From Candidatus Ozemibacteraceae bacterium (GTDB lineage: Bacteria; Muiribacteriota; Ozemobacteria; Ozemobacterales; Ozemobacteraceae): 45,532 bases of DNA. The DNA is taken from contig CALLCO010000153.1 of NCBI GenBank assembly GCA_937998695.1, positions 1 through 45,532 of the forward strand. Reading direction: 5' to 3'. A program made the position numbers and the translations under genes. Shown here one piece after another: positions 15,183-24,470 of this stretch (position 1 is its first letter; every line of letters starts with the position of its first letter). The notes under the pieces are model-generated. The model searched no databases. It was given only the letters and a program-made list of their open reading frames with translations, and was not told the origin of the DNA.

Positions 15183-16095
15183 ATGCGACGCTCCACCGTC
15201 CTGTCCATCCTGCCCATCCTGGCCGTGCTGGTCACCCTGCTGTGCCTGACGCTGCCCCTGGGGGCGGCCGAGTCCTGGAAGAGCCTGCACGTGGCCGGCT
15301 CCTTCAACGCCTGGAATCCGGCGGCCGAGACGGGTCGCATGAATCGGAACGGCGACGACTGGGAGGCGCCCGCCTCGCTGCAGACCAAGCACATGGCCGG
15401 CGACTGCCTCGATCTCGCCACCGAGTGGGCCAACGTGCGGCAATACCTGAACGACGCGATCTGTCACTGGCTCGACCTCGGCGTCGATGCGATCCGGCTC
15501 GACACGGTCAAGCACGTCGAGCGCGGCGACCTGCTCAGCTACGTCAACACCTGGAAGAAGCACAAGCCCGGCCTGTTCGTCTTCGGCGAGAACCTGGTCA
15601 AAGGCCATGGCTGGGGAGACCTGGGCGGGAACAACGGGCCGTCGAGCATCCGGCCCTGGTGGTACACGCGGCTCGGCGACGACCCGCGCAACCCCAACAG
15701 CGGCCCCGATTCCTGGTTCTCGGTGCTCGATTTCTCGCTGTTCTCGACCTTCCGCGACAATCTCAGCCACGGCTGTTTCAACGGCATCGAGGGTGTGCTG
15801 GCCATGGACTGGATCTACGGCGACGCCACCCGGCTGGTGACCTTCCTGCAGAACCACGACGTCGGCCCCGACAACGACTTCAAATACCGCTTCAAGGGCG
15901 ACGACTGGATGGCGGCCATCGCCTACAACCTGCTCTGGACCATCCGTGGCATCCCCTGCCTGTACTACGGCGAGGAGATCAGGAAAGGAAACCCGCCGTC
16001 GCGGCAGAAGAAGGCCCCGGCGGGAGACACCGCCAGGACGAGCGCGCGCCAGCCGCGACGTCGACCTGGTCGAGCCCCGTCTGAACTGGCGCTGA
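15183..16095 (+). pseudogene. Secreted alpha-amylase (GH13) with internal deletion and broken end
   Basis: The ORF opens with a signal peptide (hydrophobic residues of about 8-28, then AAES) and the start of a starch-binding-type beta domain (LHVAGSFNAWNPA). It then jumps in frame to the middle of the GH13 barrel: LGVDAIRLDTVKHV (nucleophile region II), LFVFGEN (acid/base, region III) and FLQNHDV (region IV). The whole front of the barrel, including region I (DxxxNH), is missing, so catalysis is unlikely. After YYGEEI the frame is lost; a different frame ends plausibly in SRDVDLVEPRLNWR and a stop at 16095, suggesting a second deletion. The track-frame continuation to 16196 is meaningless sequence. 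An assembly collapse would look the same. Confidence 0.8.
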
Positions 16096-16133
16096 GTCAG
16101 GCCGGCACGGTCCGGATCACCCGGCCGTCATCC

Positions 16134-16168
16134 GCGAGAGCCCGGTTCTTCCCGGGTCGGGCTCTCGC
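16134..16168. terminator. Perfect 11-bp hairpin between amylase remnant and hsp20
   Basis: GCGAGAGCCCG and CGGGCTCTCGC pair perfectly around a 13-base loop. There is no T-run after it on either strand, so it is a weak terminator candidate or a structured end of the old amylase transcript. Confidence 0.4.
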
Positions 16169-16258
16169 CGCGTTCCGGTCGCCCTCTGGCCCATGACCGG
16201 CGGGACGTGCTATCATGGGGACGGCAGGGCCGGATACCGGTCGCCGCAGGAGAGAGGC

Positions 16259-16738
16259 ATGCAGAAGTTCATCCCTACATCCATCCCCGAGGTGAAGTCT
16301 TCCCTCGAGACCCTGAAGAACGCCTTCACCAGCTCCCTGCACCAGCTGGTCGTCAAGGGCAACGAGTTGCAACAGGTGGCCGAACACCTGATGACGGGTG
16401 CGGTGGCCCGCGATTTTCCTCGCTGCGACATGGTCGAGGGCAGCGGCGAGCTCTTCATTCTGTTCGAGCTGCCCGGCCTCGCGCGCGAGGATTTCCAGCT
16501 GGAGATCGGCGGTGGCCTGCTGACCGTGCGGGGCGAGAAGAAGAGCCGGGTCCAGGGGCGGGGGGCCGTCATCCACCTGGGTGAGTGTCTCTACGGGGCG
16601 TTCGAACGCACTGTCTCCCTGCCGCTGCGCGTGGCCGAAGACAAGGCGGCGGCCGAGTTCTCCGCCGGGGTGCTGATCGTCACCATTCCCAAGGCCGAAA
16701 GCGGCGACCGCCCCCGCCACGCCGTCCCCATCCGCTGA
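16259..16738 (+). CDS. Small heat-shock protein, Hsp20/alpha-crystallin family
   Basis: The 159-residue protein has an N-terminal helical arm of about 60 residues and then the alpha-crystallin beta-sandwich: GELFILFELPGLAREDFQLEI, GGLLTVRGEKK, GAFERTVSLPLRV and a GVLIVTIPK segment near residue 140 (A-x-x-x-n-G-v-L pattern with AEFSAGVLIVTIPK). Such proteins are ATP-independent holdases that form oligomers in the cytoplasm. The C-terminal IxI/V anchor is weak (AVPIR). The start follows AGGAGAGAGGC. No CIRCE element is visible upstream; a TATCAT box at 16211-16216 lacks a good -35. It is convergent with the spoIID-like gene, 47 bases away. Confidence 0.9.
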   Translation: MQKFIPTSIPEVKSSLETLKNAFTSSLHQLVVKGNELQQVAEHLMTGAVARDFPRCDMVEGSGELFILFELPGLAREDFQLEIGGGLLTVRGEKKSRVQGRGAVIHLGECLYGAFERTVSLPLRVAEDKAAAEFSAGVLIVTIPKAESGDRPRHAVPIR

Positions 16739-16785
16739 TCGCCCACCCTCCGCCCGGTCGCCCGGCCGCTTGGTTCCGCCGCGGC

Positions 16786-18426
16786 TCAGTACCAGGCTTT
16801 CAACAGGCTCCCGGGGTAGTAATGGGCGAGGATACGCTCGAAGGACCAGCCCCGCTTGGCCTGGGCCTGAGCCCCGGTCTGGCACATGCCCACCCCGTGG
16901 CCGAACCCGGCGCCGCGCAGTTCGACGCCGGTGATAAAGCCGGTAGCGTCCTTTTTCCAGTCGGCGATGAAGCAGGAACTGCGCAGGCTGCCCAGCAGTT
17001 GCCGGATGGTCAGTTCCTTTTTCACCGTCGTGCTGCCCCTCTCACCGACGAAGGTCATCTGGTAGAGGCGGCCGGAGAAGCCGCGCGCCAGATCGGTGAC
17101 CCGCTTGATGCGGCCGACGCCCAGCTTGTCTTCGACGGCCTTCCAGTCGGTGCCGGTGATCGTCTTCGTCCAGCGGAATTTGTCGCCGCCCTCGACGGTG
17201 GGGTCATTACAGAAGCAGGTGGTGGGCGGTTGCCGGAGGTAGACGCCGACCTGTTCCTCTTCGGAGAGGTCGAGGGACAGGGCGGAAGGGGCATCCCAGA
17301 CGCCTGCCAGGATGGGGTCGGGGGTGGTCGTCCAGACCAGGTGGTTGGCTTCGCTGTGGCCGCCGCAGTTCGAGGAATAGACTGCATTGAGCACCGCCCC
17401 GGAGGGCTTGACCAACACCAAGCCGCGGGTAGGCTCGATCTTCGGGGCGATCGAGGCCACATAGACGGTCTCGCCGTTGTAGACCTGGCAGTGCTGCTCG
17501 GAGCAGGTGTCGAAGCCCTCGCCGGCGTGCCGGATGCCGATGGAGGCCATGATCTCGCCGCGGGCGGCGACGGCCTGGGCCTGCAAGGCGCCAGTCTCGG
17601 CCTTGGCCGAGATCTCGGAGGGGACGATCCCGGCGAGGACTCGGTCGAGATCCTGTTGCAGGATGCAGTCGAGGGCATTGTGGGCGCCCCAGCGCACCAG
17701 CAGCCGGCCCCGATAATCACGGTCGGCGAACCCGTGCCAGGGATACCCGACGGCGTATTCGACGTTGTACAAGCGCAGCAACCCTGCTGCCTGTAGGCTC
17801 AGTTCCTGGCCGGTGGCGAGGGTTTCTCCCCCGACCTTCAAGGTGACCTGGCCCTGCGCGAGGTGGATGACCTCGTCGTGGACGGTGGCCGTCTCGCCGG
17901 CCGCGGTCAGGGAGGCGACCAGGTCACGGGCGGGGCCGGCCTCGTCGAACACGGCGATGGCGGCCAGGAGGCGCCGGCCGTCGGCGACGGGGCCGCCGTC
18001 GGGACCGGTGAACGTTTGGCCGAGGGGCAGGCGGTGGACCGGCCAGCCGGCGGCCTTCCAGGGGAGGGTCAAGGCGTCGAGCTTCGTGGGTTCGGCGAGG
18101 GGCACGTCGGCGATGACCACGTGGTGGCGGAGGACTGCCCGGGCGGACAACACCCCGGTGATCTGCCCCTTCACGCCCGGGGCGATCTTCCCGGACCGGC
18201 CGCCCAGAGCCCAGTCGGCTCCATCAAGACAAAGGAATTCGAGCGAGCGGGGGTACTGGGCCACCTTGATCAGGATCTGGCGCTCGCCGGCATCCACATG
18301 ACAGGGGACGACGGCCATCAGGGCCAGCGCCAGGGTGAGCGTGGTGGCCAGACGCCACGTCACCAAGCCACGAATGATACGTTTCCCGGGCGGAGACCAC
18401 TGGGTGATGCCGGAGACAGGTATCAT
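16786..18426 (-). CDS. SpoIID/LytB domain secreted protein
   Basis: The 546-residue protein has an N-terminal hydrophobic signal (LATTLTLALALMAVVPCHVDA) and a SpoIID/LytB domain: LQQDLDRVLAGIVPSEI, then ETGALQAQAVAARGE, a GGHSEANHLVW segment, and the C-terminal hallmark GFGHGVGMCQTGAQAQAKRG with YYPGS. SpoIID-type enzymes are lytic transglycosylases acting on peptidoglycan; non-sporulating bacteria use relatives in wall remodelling. The N-terminal half (about 30-230) carries a SPOR-like or amidase-enhancer-type region I cannot place. The start at 18426 follows GAGGAAGGGAACCC; a longer open frame extends upstream into the phosphatase gene. It is third in a minus-strand run after the two SpoIIE-type proteins, 31 bases from the nearer one. 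Confidence 0.85.
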   Translation of the reverse strand: MIPVSGITQWSPPGKRIIRGLVTWRLATTLTLALALMAVVPCHVDAGERQILIKVAQYPRSLEFLCLDGADWALGGRSGKIAPGVKGQITGVLSARAVLRHHVVIADVPLAEPTKLDALTLPWKAAGWPVHRLPLGQTFTGPDGGPVADGRRLLAAIAVFDEAGPARDLVASLTAAGETATVHDEVIHLAQGQVTLKVGGETLATGQELSLQAAGLLRLYNVEYAVGYPWHGFADRDYRGRLLVRWGAHNALDCILQQDLDRVLAGIVPSEISAKAETGALQAQAVAARGEIMASIGIRHAGEGFDTCSEQHCQVYNGETVYVASIAPKIEPTRGLVLVKPSGAVLNAVYSSNCGGHSEANHLVWTTTPDPILAGVWDAPSALSLDLSEEEQVGVYLRQPPTTCFCNDPTVEGGDKFRWTKTITGTDWKAVEDKLGVGRIKRVTDLARGFSGRLYQMTFVGERGSTTVKKELTIRQLLGSLRSSCFIADWKKDATGFITGVELRGAGFGHGVGMCQTGAQAQAKRGWSFERILAHYYPGSLLKAWY

Positions 18427-18457
18427 GGGTTCCCTTCCTCGACGGACGTTTTTTCCT

Positions 18458-21400
18458 TCAAGATACCACATCGAGGGCCTGGATGACCAGCACCGAGGCG
18501 TCGTCCGCCCAGGGCACGGGATCGGAAAACCGTCGGACGGCCGCGAAGATGGCCAGCCCGGGATCGCCCCCTCCCTCGAGGGCGGTGGTGACGGCGGCGG
18601 CGAATCTCGTGTAGCCGAAGGGGGTGTTGGACCGATCGGTGGCTTCCACCAGGCCGTCGGTGTAGAACACGATGGCGGCAGGGCCCTCGGGGGTTCCCAG
18701 GGTGAGATCAACCGCCTGGGGCAGGCTGCGGCGGGCGAACCCCAGCGGATAGCTGGTCGGGGTTTCCAGCAGGGTGGCGGGCTGCCCAGGCCGCCAGACG
18801 AGGGGAAACGATTGTCCGGCATTGGCGATCCGCAGGTGACCCGAAGCGGGCGTGAAGATGCCCAGCACGCAGGTCATGCCCAGGGCCCGCTCGAGCACCT
18901 CGCGGAACAGGCGGTTGATCCCGTCGAGGATCAGCTCGGGCTGATCGGGGAACCGCGGCCCCAGCTCGCGTACCGCCTCCTTGGCCATGGCGGTGACCAG
19001 GGCCGAGCCGATGCCGTGGCCGGTGACGTCCCCCAGTACGACCAGCACCCGCCCGTCGGGCAGGTCGCAGTGGTCGAGAAAATCGCCCCCCGTGGCCTGG
19101 GTCATCTGGTTGTGAGCGACGATGCGGAATCGTCCACAGCGGCGCTCGGTCGGGGGCATCAACCGGGCCTGCACGGCCGCGGCCAGCTGCATCTCGGCGA
19201 GGTGGGCCATGGCGCGATTGAACGCGGCGAACAGCCGGCCCAGTTCGTCGGCCCGGTCGGTGGCCAGGCGTAGCTCGAACCGGCCTTCCCGCATGGCCTG
19301 CACGCCGTTCGCCAGGTCACGCACCGGGGGCAGCAGGCGCGAGAGCGTGACCAGGGTCAGCAGGAGGCAGAAAGCCAGGGCGAGCGCCATCCGCTGGAAG
19401 GCGGCCGCGACTACCTCCCCTAAGGCGGCCCGCAGGCGGTCCAGCGGGGTGATCGCCAGCAGGACGGAGACGGGCAAGCGTCGCCCGGTCCGCCCCACGA
19501 CGTCGAAGGCTTCGCTGCCGATCTGGGCTTCGGTGTGCAAGACGGCGTCGGGTTGCAGGCGGATCTTCTCCTGGAGCGGCCGCCAGAGCACTCCATCCTC
19601 GAGGGTCGGGTAGGAATACACCATGTCTCTGGGCTGGGGCAGAGCAACCAAACCGGAGCCGGCGGTGGCCACCTGCCGGCCGCAGGCTTCCTGCAAAAAG
19701 TCGGCGACGATCGTGCCATACTCGAAGACGAGCAGCAGCAGCCCATCTCCCCGGCGGTCGGCCTGCGGCATGACCCCGAAGAACAGGTAGACGTTTCCGA
19801 TGACCCCGCTGATTTCGCGGAGCTGGTTCAACGCGGCGATTCCCAGCTGGGCGAAATCGCCCAGCTCGTCTTGGAACATTCCCGATACCACCAGTCCCGC
19901 CGCTGGCGTCGGATTGGGAGGGAAGCCTCGCCGGAGGTTGTAGGCATTGACCGCCTCCCGACTCAGCCACTCCAGGAGCTTGCGCAGGTGCGTCTTCTTG
20001 CCGGCGCGGGGAATAGACGGGAACCGCTCTTGCCAGGGACGAGGGTCACGGATCATGTGCCAATCGCGGAGCGTCGGCTGCCGGCCGCGCGCGACCAGCA
20101 GCCGATACTGCCGTTCGCGTTCCGGCGGCGGGAGACGCAGCAGGCGGATGGCGTCGCCGGGGTATTTGTCGTCGAGGGACTGCCAGGCCACCACCTGGGA
20201 TCCGGATGAGACGTAATAATATTGATCGAGCTGGCCGGCCTCTAGGGCATGGGCCAGGTGCTGGACGGTCGAGGCGGGGTCGAAGCCCACCGGCTCGAAC
20301 TCCCCGACCCAGCGGCGCAGGCGCAGCTCGGTGTCACGCAGATGGCCCTCGAACCCGGCCTCGAGGCGGTCGAGCCGGCTGGCCGCTCGCTCGCGACTCG
20401 TGGCGGTGATTTCCTCTCTCGCTTCTTCGGTGTGGAGCCACGCCAGGGCCCCTGCCACCCCGAGGGGAAAACCGAAGCCCAGCAGCAACAACCCTCCCAG
20501 GCGGGCCGGCAGAGACCAGCCCCGGATGGCTGCTGCCTCTGGCCGGGGGTCGTCGGCCGGGACCGCCGTTCTCCGCCGGCTGCGGGCCAGCCCGCTCAGG
20601 AGCAACCCCAGGTGCCCCGCCGCCAAAAGCCACAGCCAGGGTCGGTGGGGAAGAGGGCGGGGCAAGATGCCGATCAATTCCGCGCCCCGGCCGCGTCGGG
20701 AGAGGGCCAGCCAGCCTCCGGCCTCCGCCAGTCCCGAGGGCTGCCGGGCCAGGGCCTCCCGGCAGGCCTGGAAGACGTCGGTGGCGAGACCGGCCGTCAG
20801 GCTGATCGGGCCCCGATCCGAGACCAGAGCCAGGTAAAGGGACCGGGGGCGCCAGGTGGGGAAGAGGATTTCCTCGTGCAACCCCTCATCTTCAGGCAAG
20901 CAGGCCCCTGCCATCAACACGAGCAGACCGGCGACGGCGCCGGGCTCCTCTCCGGGGCGCCAGGAGAAGAAGCCGTGATCCGGCCAGCGGTCCCGTTGTC
21001 CAGGGAAGAACCGAAGCTGGTCGACCTGACCCTGCATCATGTCGATTGCCGTTCGGGGGTGGTCGAGGAGCGTGCCCAACCGGTCGATCGTGCCTTGGTC
21101 GAGGTCGGTGGCAGCAGTGGCGGGACGGCGCAGGAGGTCGAACAGGAGTTCGGCGCCTTCTTTTTCGGCGGGTGAAGCAGGAGTGAGCAGAAGGCCCTGC
21201 CGATCGAACAAGAAGATTCGCAGGGCCTGCGGGGGAAATTCCGCCTCGCAGGCCGCTACGGCGCTGGCCAACCGGGGAAGGGGGAGAGCGCTCCCCAGGA
21301 ATCGCCGCTGGATCTCAGGCAAGCGCCGATGCAAGAGCCGGGACGGCCAAGATTCGGCGATGATGCGGTCTAGAGAGGCTCCCGCCTGTTCGAGCTGGCG

Positions 21401-21628
21401 GTCGGTCTGCCGCTGGTCATCGAGGAGGATCCAGGCGCCGACCAGCCACCACAGGATGACCGACGGGATTCCCCAAGCCAGCACCGGCAGCGCCGCGCCG
21501 CGGCGGAACCTGAATCGGCCACCCCGGCCTGGCAGGGAATCCGCAGGGGTTTGGCGCAACGCCGAAACGCTCCGAGCAGGCCGGCACAAGCTGCCGGTGG
21601 TCTTCTCTGGCAAGAGCCCGGGGTTCAT
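18458..21628 (-). CDS. Membrane sensor PP2C/SpoIIE-type serine phosphatase with HAMP
   Basis: The 1,056-residue protein has a first transmembrane helix near 50-72, an extracytoplasmic sensor region, further helices near 330 and 370-395, a second extracytoplasmic region, a last helix (LALAFCLLLTLVTLSRL) and a HAMP segment, then a complete C-terminal phosphatase domain. Metal and catalytic motifs are intact: ATGGDFLDHCDL, LVVLGDVTGHGIGSA, NAGQSFPL, VFYTDGLVEATD and DDASVLVIQ. Such enzymes dephosphorylate anti-sigma-factor antagonists (STAS proteins) in partner-switching pathways. A STAS gene lies 17 kb away at 38911 and could be a substrate, but no anti-sigma kinase is present. The start at 21628 overlaps the preceding gene's stop (ATGA) and follows GGAGGGATGGG, so the two are coupled. 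Confidence 0.92.
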   Translation of the reverse strand: MNPGLLPEKTTGSLCRPARSVSALRQTPADSLPGRGGRFRFRRGAALPVLAWGIPSVILWWLVGAWILLDDQRQTDRQLEQAGASLDRIIAESWPSRLLHRRLPEIQRRFLGSALPLPRLASAVAACEAEFPPQALRIFLFDRQGLLLTPASPAEKEGAELLFDLLRRPATAATDLDQGTIDRLGTLLDHPRTAIDMMQGQVDQLRFFPGQRDRWPDHGFFSWRPGEEPGAVAGLLVLMAGACLPEDEGLHEEILFPTWRPRSLYLALVSDRGPISLTAGLATDVFQACREALARQPSGLAEAGGWLALSRRGRGAELIGILPRPLPHRPWLWLLAAGHLGLLLSGLARSRRRTAVPADDPRPEAAAIRGWSLPARLGGLLLLGFGFPLGVAGALAWLHTEEAREEITATSRERAASRLDRLEAGFEGHLRDTELRLRRWVGEFEPVGFDPASTVQHLAHALEAGQLDQYYYVSSGSQVVAWQSLDDKYPGDAIRLLRLPPPERERQYRLLVARGRQPTLRDWHMIRDPRPWQERFPSIPRAGKKTHLRKLLEWLSREAVNAYNLRRGFPPNPTPAAGLVVSGMFQDELGDFAQLGIAALNQLREISGVIGNVYLFFGVMPQADRRGDGLLLLVFEYGTIVADFLQEACGRQVATAGSGLVALPQPRDMVYSYPTLEDGVLWRPLQEKIRLQPDAVLHTEAQIGSEAFDVVGRTGRRLPVSVLLAITPLDRLRAALGEVVAAAFQRMALALAFCLLLTLVTLSRLLPPVRDLANGVQAMREGRFELRLATDRADELGRLFAAFNRAMAHLAEMQLAAAVQARLMPPTERRCGRFRIVAHNQMTQATGGDFLDHCDLPDGRVLVVLGDVTGHGIGSALVTAMAKEAVRELGPRFPDQPELILDGINRLFREVLERALGMTCVLGIFTPASGHLRIANAGQSFPLVWRPGQPATLLETPTSYPLGFARRSLPQAVDLTLGTPEGPAAIVFYTDGLVEATDRSNTPFGYTRFAAAVTTALEGGGDPGLAIFAAVRRFSDPVPWADDASVLVIQALDVVS

Positions 21629-24453
21629 CCCATCCCTCCGGTGCGGCGGTCCAGGCGGATCAGACTGACCGGGTGGGCGGCCAGTCCGGGGCGCCAGCCT
21701 TCCAGGATGGGCCAGGCGTCGGCCGCCAGCCGGTCGGCGGGAACCTCCCAGAGGGCTGGAGGCACGGGCGGGAGTGTGGCCGCATCGCTCCCCATGGCCC
21801 CGCCCAGGCTGGCCGCCGGGGCCAGCAGCAGGGAATCGGCGGCAAGAGGCAGCCGCGCCGACCCGGCGGCCGAGCCATCGTCCAGCACCTGCGGCGGCTG
21901 GCCGGGGCGGGTCAGGAGAAACCGTCCGCGCCAGGCCAGTTCCAACGCCTCCTGGCCCGGCGGGCAGTGTCCCACCAACAGGTCGGCCCCCCCCTCCGTT
22001 GCAGTCTTCCCGTCTTCCGCCCCCGAGCCGAACCGTTGGTCGAGAGCGGCTACGAGGGCGGTGAGATCGTTTTCCCCGCAAGCAACCCTAATGCGGAACA
22101 AGGTCTTGGCCCCCGCCAGCCCGAGGGCGGCCCCGATCGTGCGGTCGGTCTGACGGAGCAGGCAGAGGGCCAGCCCACCGGCGGCGGTTGGGCAGACGTC
22201 TGCCAGGTCGCTGCCGATCTGTCCCGGGGTACGAGCGAACACGGAGGCGGTCAGGTCCCCGGCGGTCAGCGGCCGGCGCGGGATCATCTGGCGATGCACC
22301 TTTTCGGCGGCGGTCACCTGCTCCATCTCTTCGAGCAGGGTGTTGATGCCGCGGGCGATCCCCTCGATCTCGTCACCGGTCTGCACCTGCACCCGTCGGG
22401 CGAAGCGGGAGGCGGCGAGGTGGTCGAGACCCTCCAGAACTTGTTGGAGCGGGGTGAGGACGAGATCGATGAATAGGCTGCCCAAGGTCAGGGCGAAGAC
22501 CAGCATGAGGACCGCCAGCAACCGGAACCAGCCCGCCAGCCGCCGCGATTCCTTCTGAATGGGCGCCAGCGGCAGGGCCATCACCAGGTTGAAACCATGG
22601 AGTCGTGACCCCGGCCGTCCGACCAGGAGCCAGTCCTGGCCTTCGAATCGGCTGCGTTGCTCCACGATGGTCTGGGTCAGGTTCACGCGATCGTGCAGGC
22701 GCAGAAACTCGCGGATCTTCGGGTTGCTGTACCGTGCGACCGCGCCGGGGTGCTCGTGGACCGGCAGGCCATAGATCTGGAAGGAGAAGGAGGCGGGAAA
22801 GGAAATACTTCGCCATCGCCGATGGATCCCTTTGAGGAAGACTCGTTTGTCGCAGTCTCCCTCGAGGTAGATGCTCAACGCCAGACGCGGGCCATTGGCG
22901 ATCTCGATGAACTCGCTGTAGCGGTCCAAGACGTTGCGGCCGATGCGGGTGGACTTGAGCTGCCGGGGATAACTGAGAAAATCCTTGGCTCCGTACCGGA
23001 CCGGTGGAGCTTCGCGCTCGACCTCAGGCGGCAGGAAGTTGCTGAACCCGCCGAACTGGGCATCCTTGGCCACCCAGGCGCTGCGGGCGATCCGCCCGAC
23101 CAGGTTCAGGCCCTCCCGGCCGAAGGCCAGGTCGATGGTGGAGGGAACCCGCGAGTGGCTGACCGCCCGTGGGCGGCCGGCGTCGTCGAACAGCAGGATG
23201 GTCAACCAATGGCGCCAGTGCGGGGAGACCGCGTCGATGACCTGCTGGAAGCCAGCGTCGGTGCGGCGGGTGGCCACGCGCCGGCCGAGCTCGCGGCAGC
23301 GGGTGGCCAGCCTGGCGCGGAAGGCGGCATATTCCAGGTCGAGGCGGGCGAGCATGGTGTCGGCGGCCTGGCGGCGGGCCCGGATGACGCCGGCTTCGCG
23401 GCTGGCGAGCCAGGCGTCGGCGAAGCCCAGCACGGCGGCGATGCCGCCGCTGCCGGCCAAGCCGACCAGCAGAAGGATCTGCCAGCGCAAGGGCAGACCG
23501 CCGCGCAGCAGGCCCAGCCAGGTTCCCGCCAGGAGGGTAAAACCGGCCAGGCTGGCGACCACCGCTGCGCCGCCGTGGGTGGCCAGCCAAGAAACAGGCA
23601 CCGGGCAGGGGGCCGCCACCCCGATCAGATACTGACGGGCCAGCACGGTGCCGACGACCAGCCACCCCTGGCTTTCCACCTCGGCCTCACGGCGGAGGCG
23701 GTCGTGCAGGTGGCGCGGATAGCCGGGATCGAACCAGGCACTGGCCACCCCGGCCAGATCGGTCAGGGCGTAGGTCTGGGCCCCCGCCGCCCGCCGCGAG
23801 AACCGGCCGATGATCTCGCGGGCCAGGGGCTGCAGCGGAATGCGGTCGCGGTCGACCACGGCCAGCACGTAGCGAAGGGCCCCGTGTGGATCGGCGGCCG
23901 GGAAGAATCCGGCGAAGCGGCGTTGGCCGAGGGTTTCCAGGTCGAGCAGACGGCCGGGGGCCTGGGCCAGCATCGGAACGGCTCGGGCATCGCCGACCAG
24001 CGTCTTGATCATCCGCTCCTCGCGCAGCCCGGGGGGGCGCCCGCCCGCCCGGCTGTCCAGGATCATCCGCAGGGCGGTCTCCGAGACCCGGGTGAGCCCG
24101 CCGGTGGTACCGGGCATCGGCATCTGGCGCCCTTCGCCGTCGAAGAGGAAGAGCTGGGTGTGGGAGCCCAGCCCGCGGGCCGCCCGACGGGCCGCCCCGC
24201 GCCCGAACCGCAGGGCCCGGACGAACCGGTCGAGGCGGTCTTGGCAGTGTGACAACGGGTGGGCGATTCGCTGCAGGTGGGCGGCGATCTCCTGCAGGTC
24301 GTCGCGCACGGTCTGGCGGGCCGCGGCGATCCGGCGGGCATGGGCCTGGTCCAGGGCCCACAGGCCGAGGCCCCAGGGGATGGCGAACAGCACGGCGGCC
24401 ACGCCCAGGGTGGCCAGCATGGCGATCGTGGTGCCGCCGACCCTGCCCTGCAT
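21625..24453 (-). CDS. Degenerate paralogue of the SpoIIE-type membrane phosphatase
   Basis: This 942-residue protein has the same plan as its downstream neighbour: transmembrane helices near 10-30, 290-320, 325-350 and 635-660, two sensor regions, and a HAMP segment (LTPLQQVLEGLDHLAASRFARRV...DEIEGIARGINTLLEEM). The phosphatase domain is decayed. The first motif survives as IGSDLADV, keeping both aspartates, but the GDVSGHG motif is replaced by LLRQTDRTIGAA, and the TDGLxE and DD-x-S motifs are missing. It probably cannot hydrolyse phosphoserine and may act as a sensor or regulatory partner of the active paralogue, to which it is joined by an ATGA overlap. The ribosome site before the chosen ATG is weak; an internal start is possible. 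Confidence 0.8.
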   Translation of the reverse strand: MQGRVGGTTIAMLATLGVAAVLFAIPWGLGLWALDQAHARRIAAARQTVRDDLQEIAAHLQRIAHPLSHCQDRLDRFVRALRFGRGAARRAARGLGSHTQLFLFDGEGRQMPMPGTTGGLTRVSETALRMILDSRAGGRPPGLREERMIKTLVGDARAVPMLAQAPGRLLDLETLGQRRFAGFFPAADPHGALRYVLAVVDRDRIPLQPLAREIIGRFSRRAAGAQTYALTDLAGVASAWFDPGYPRHLHDRLRREAEVESQGWLVVGTVLARQYLIGVAAPCPVPVSWLATHGGAAVVASLAGFTLLAGTWLGLLRGGLPLRWQILLLVGLAGSGGIAAVLGFADAWLASREAGVIRARRQAADTMLARLDLEYAAFRARLATRCRELGRRVATRRTDAGFQQVIDAVSPHWRHWLTILLFDDAGRPRAVSHSRVPSTIDLAFGREGLNLVGRIARSAWVAKDAQFGGFSNFLPPEVEREAPPVRYGAKDFLSYPRQLKSTRIGRNVLDRYSEFIEIANGPRLALSIYLEGDCDKRVFLKGIHRRWRSISFPASFSFQIYGLPVHEHPGAVARYSNPKIREFLRLHDRVNLTQTIVEQRSRFEGQDWLLVGRPGSRLHGFNLVMALPLAPIQKESRRLAGWFRLLAVLMLVFALTLGSLFIDLVLTPLQQVLEGLDHLAASRFARRVQVQTGDEIEGIARGINTLLEEMEQVTAAEKVHRQMIPRRPLTAGDLTASVFARTPGQIGSDLADVCPTAAGGLALCLLRQTDRTIGAALGLAGAKTLFRIRVACGENDLTALVAALDQRFGSGAEDGKTATEGGADLLVGHCPPGQEALELAWRGRFLLTRPGQPPQVLDDGSAAGSARLPLAADSLLLAPAASLGGAMGSDAATLPPVPPALWEVPADRLAADAWPILEGWRPGLAAHPVSLIRLDRRTGGMG

Positions 24454-24470
24454 CGTGCGGTGGCGGCCGG

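Noticed and set aside
14189-16084. 631-codon plus-strand frame across the holin-like gene, element B and amylase remnant
   Set aside because: It crosses non-coding repeats and reads antisense or out of frame to recognisable proteins; composition is arginine-rich and unlike any domain.
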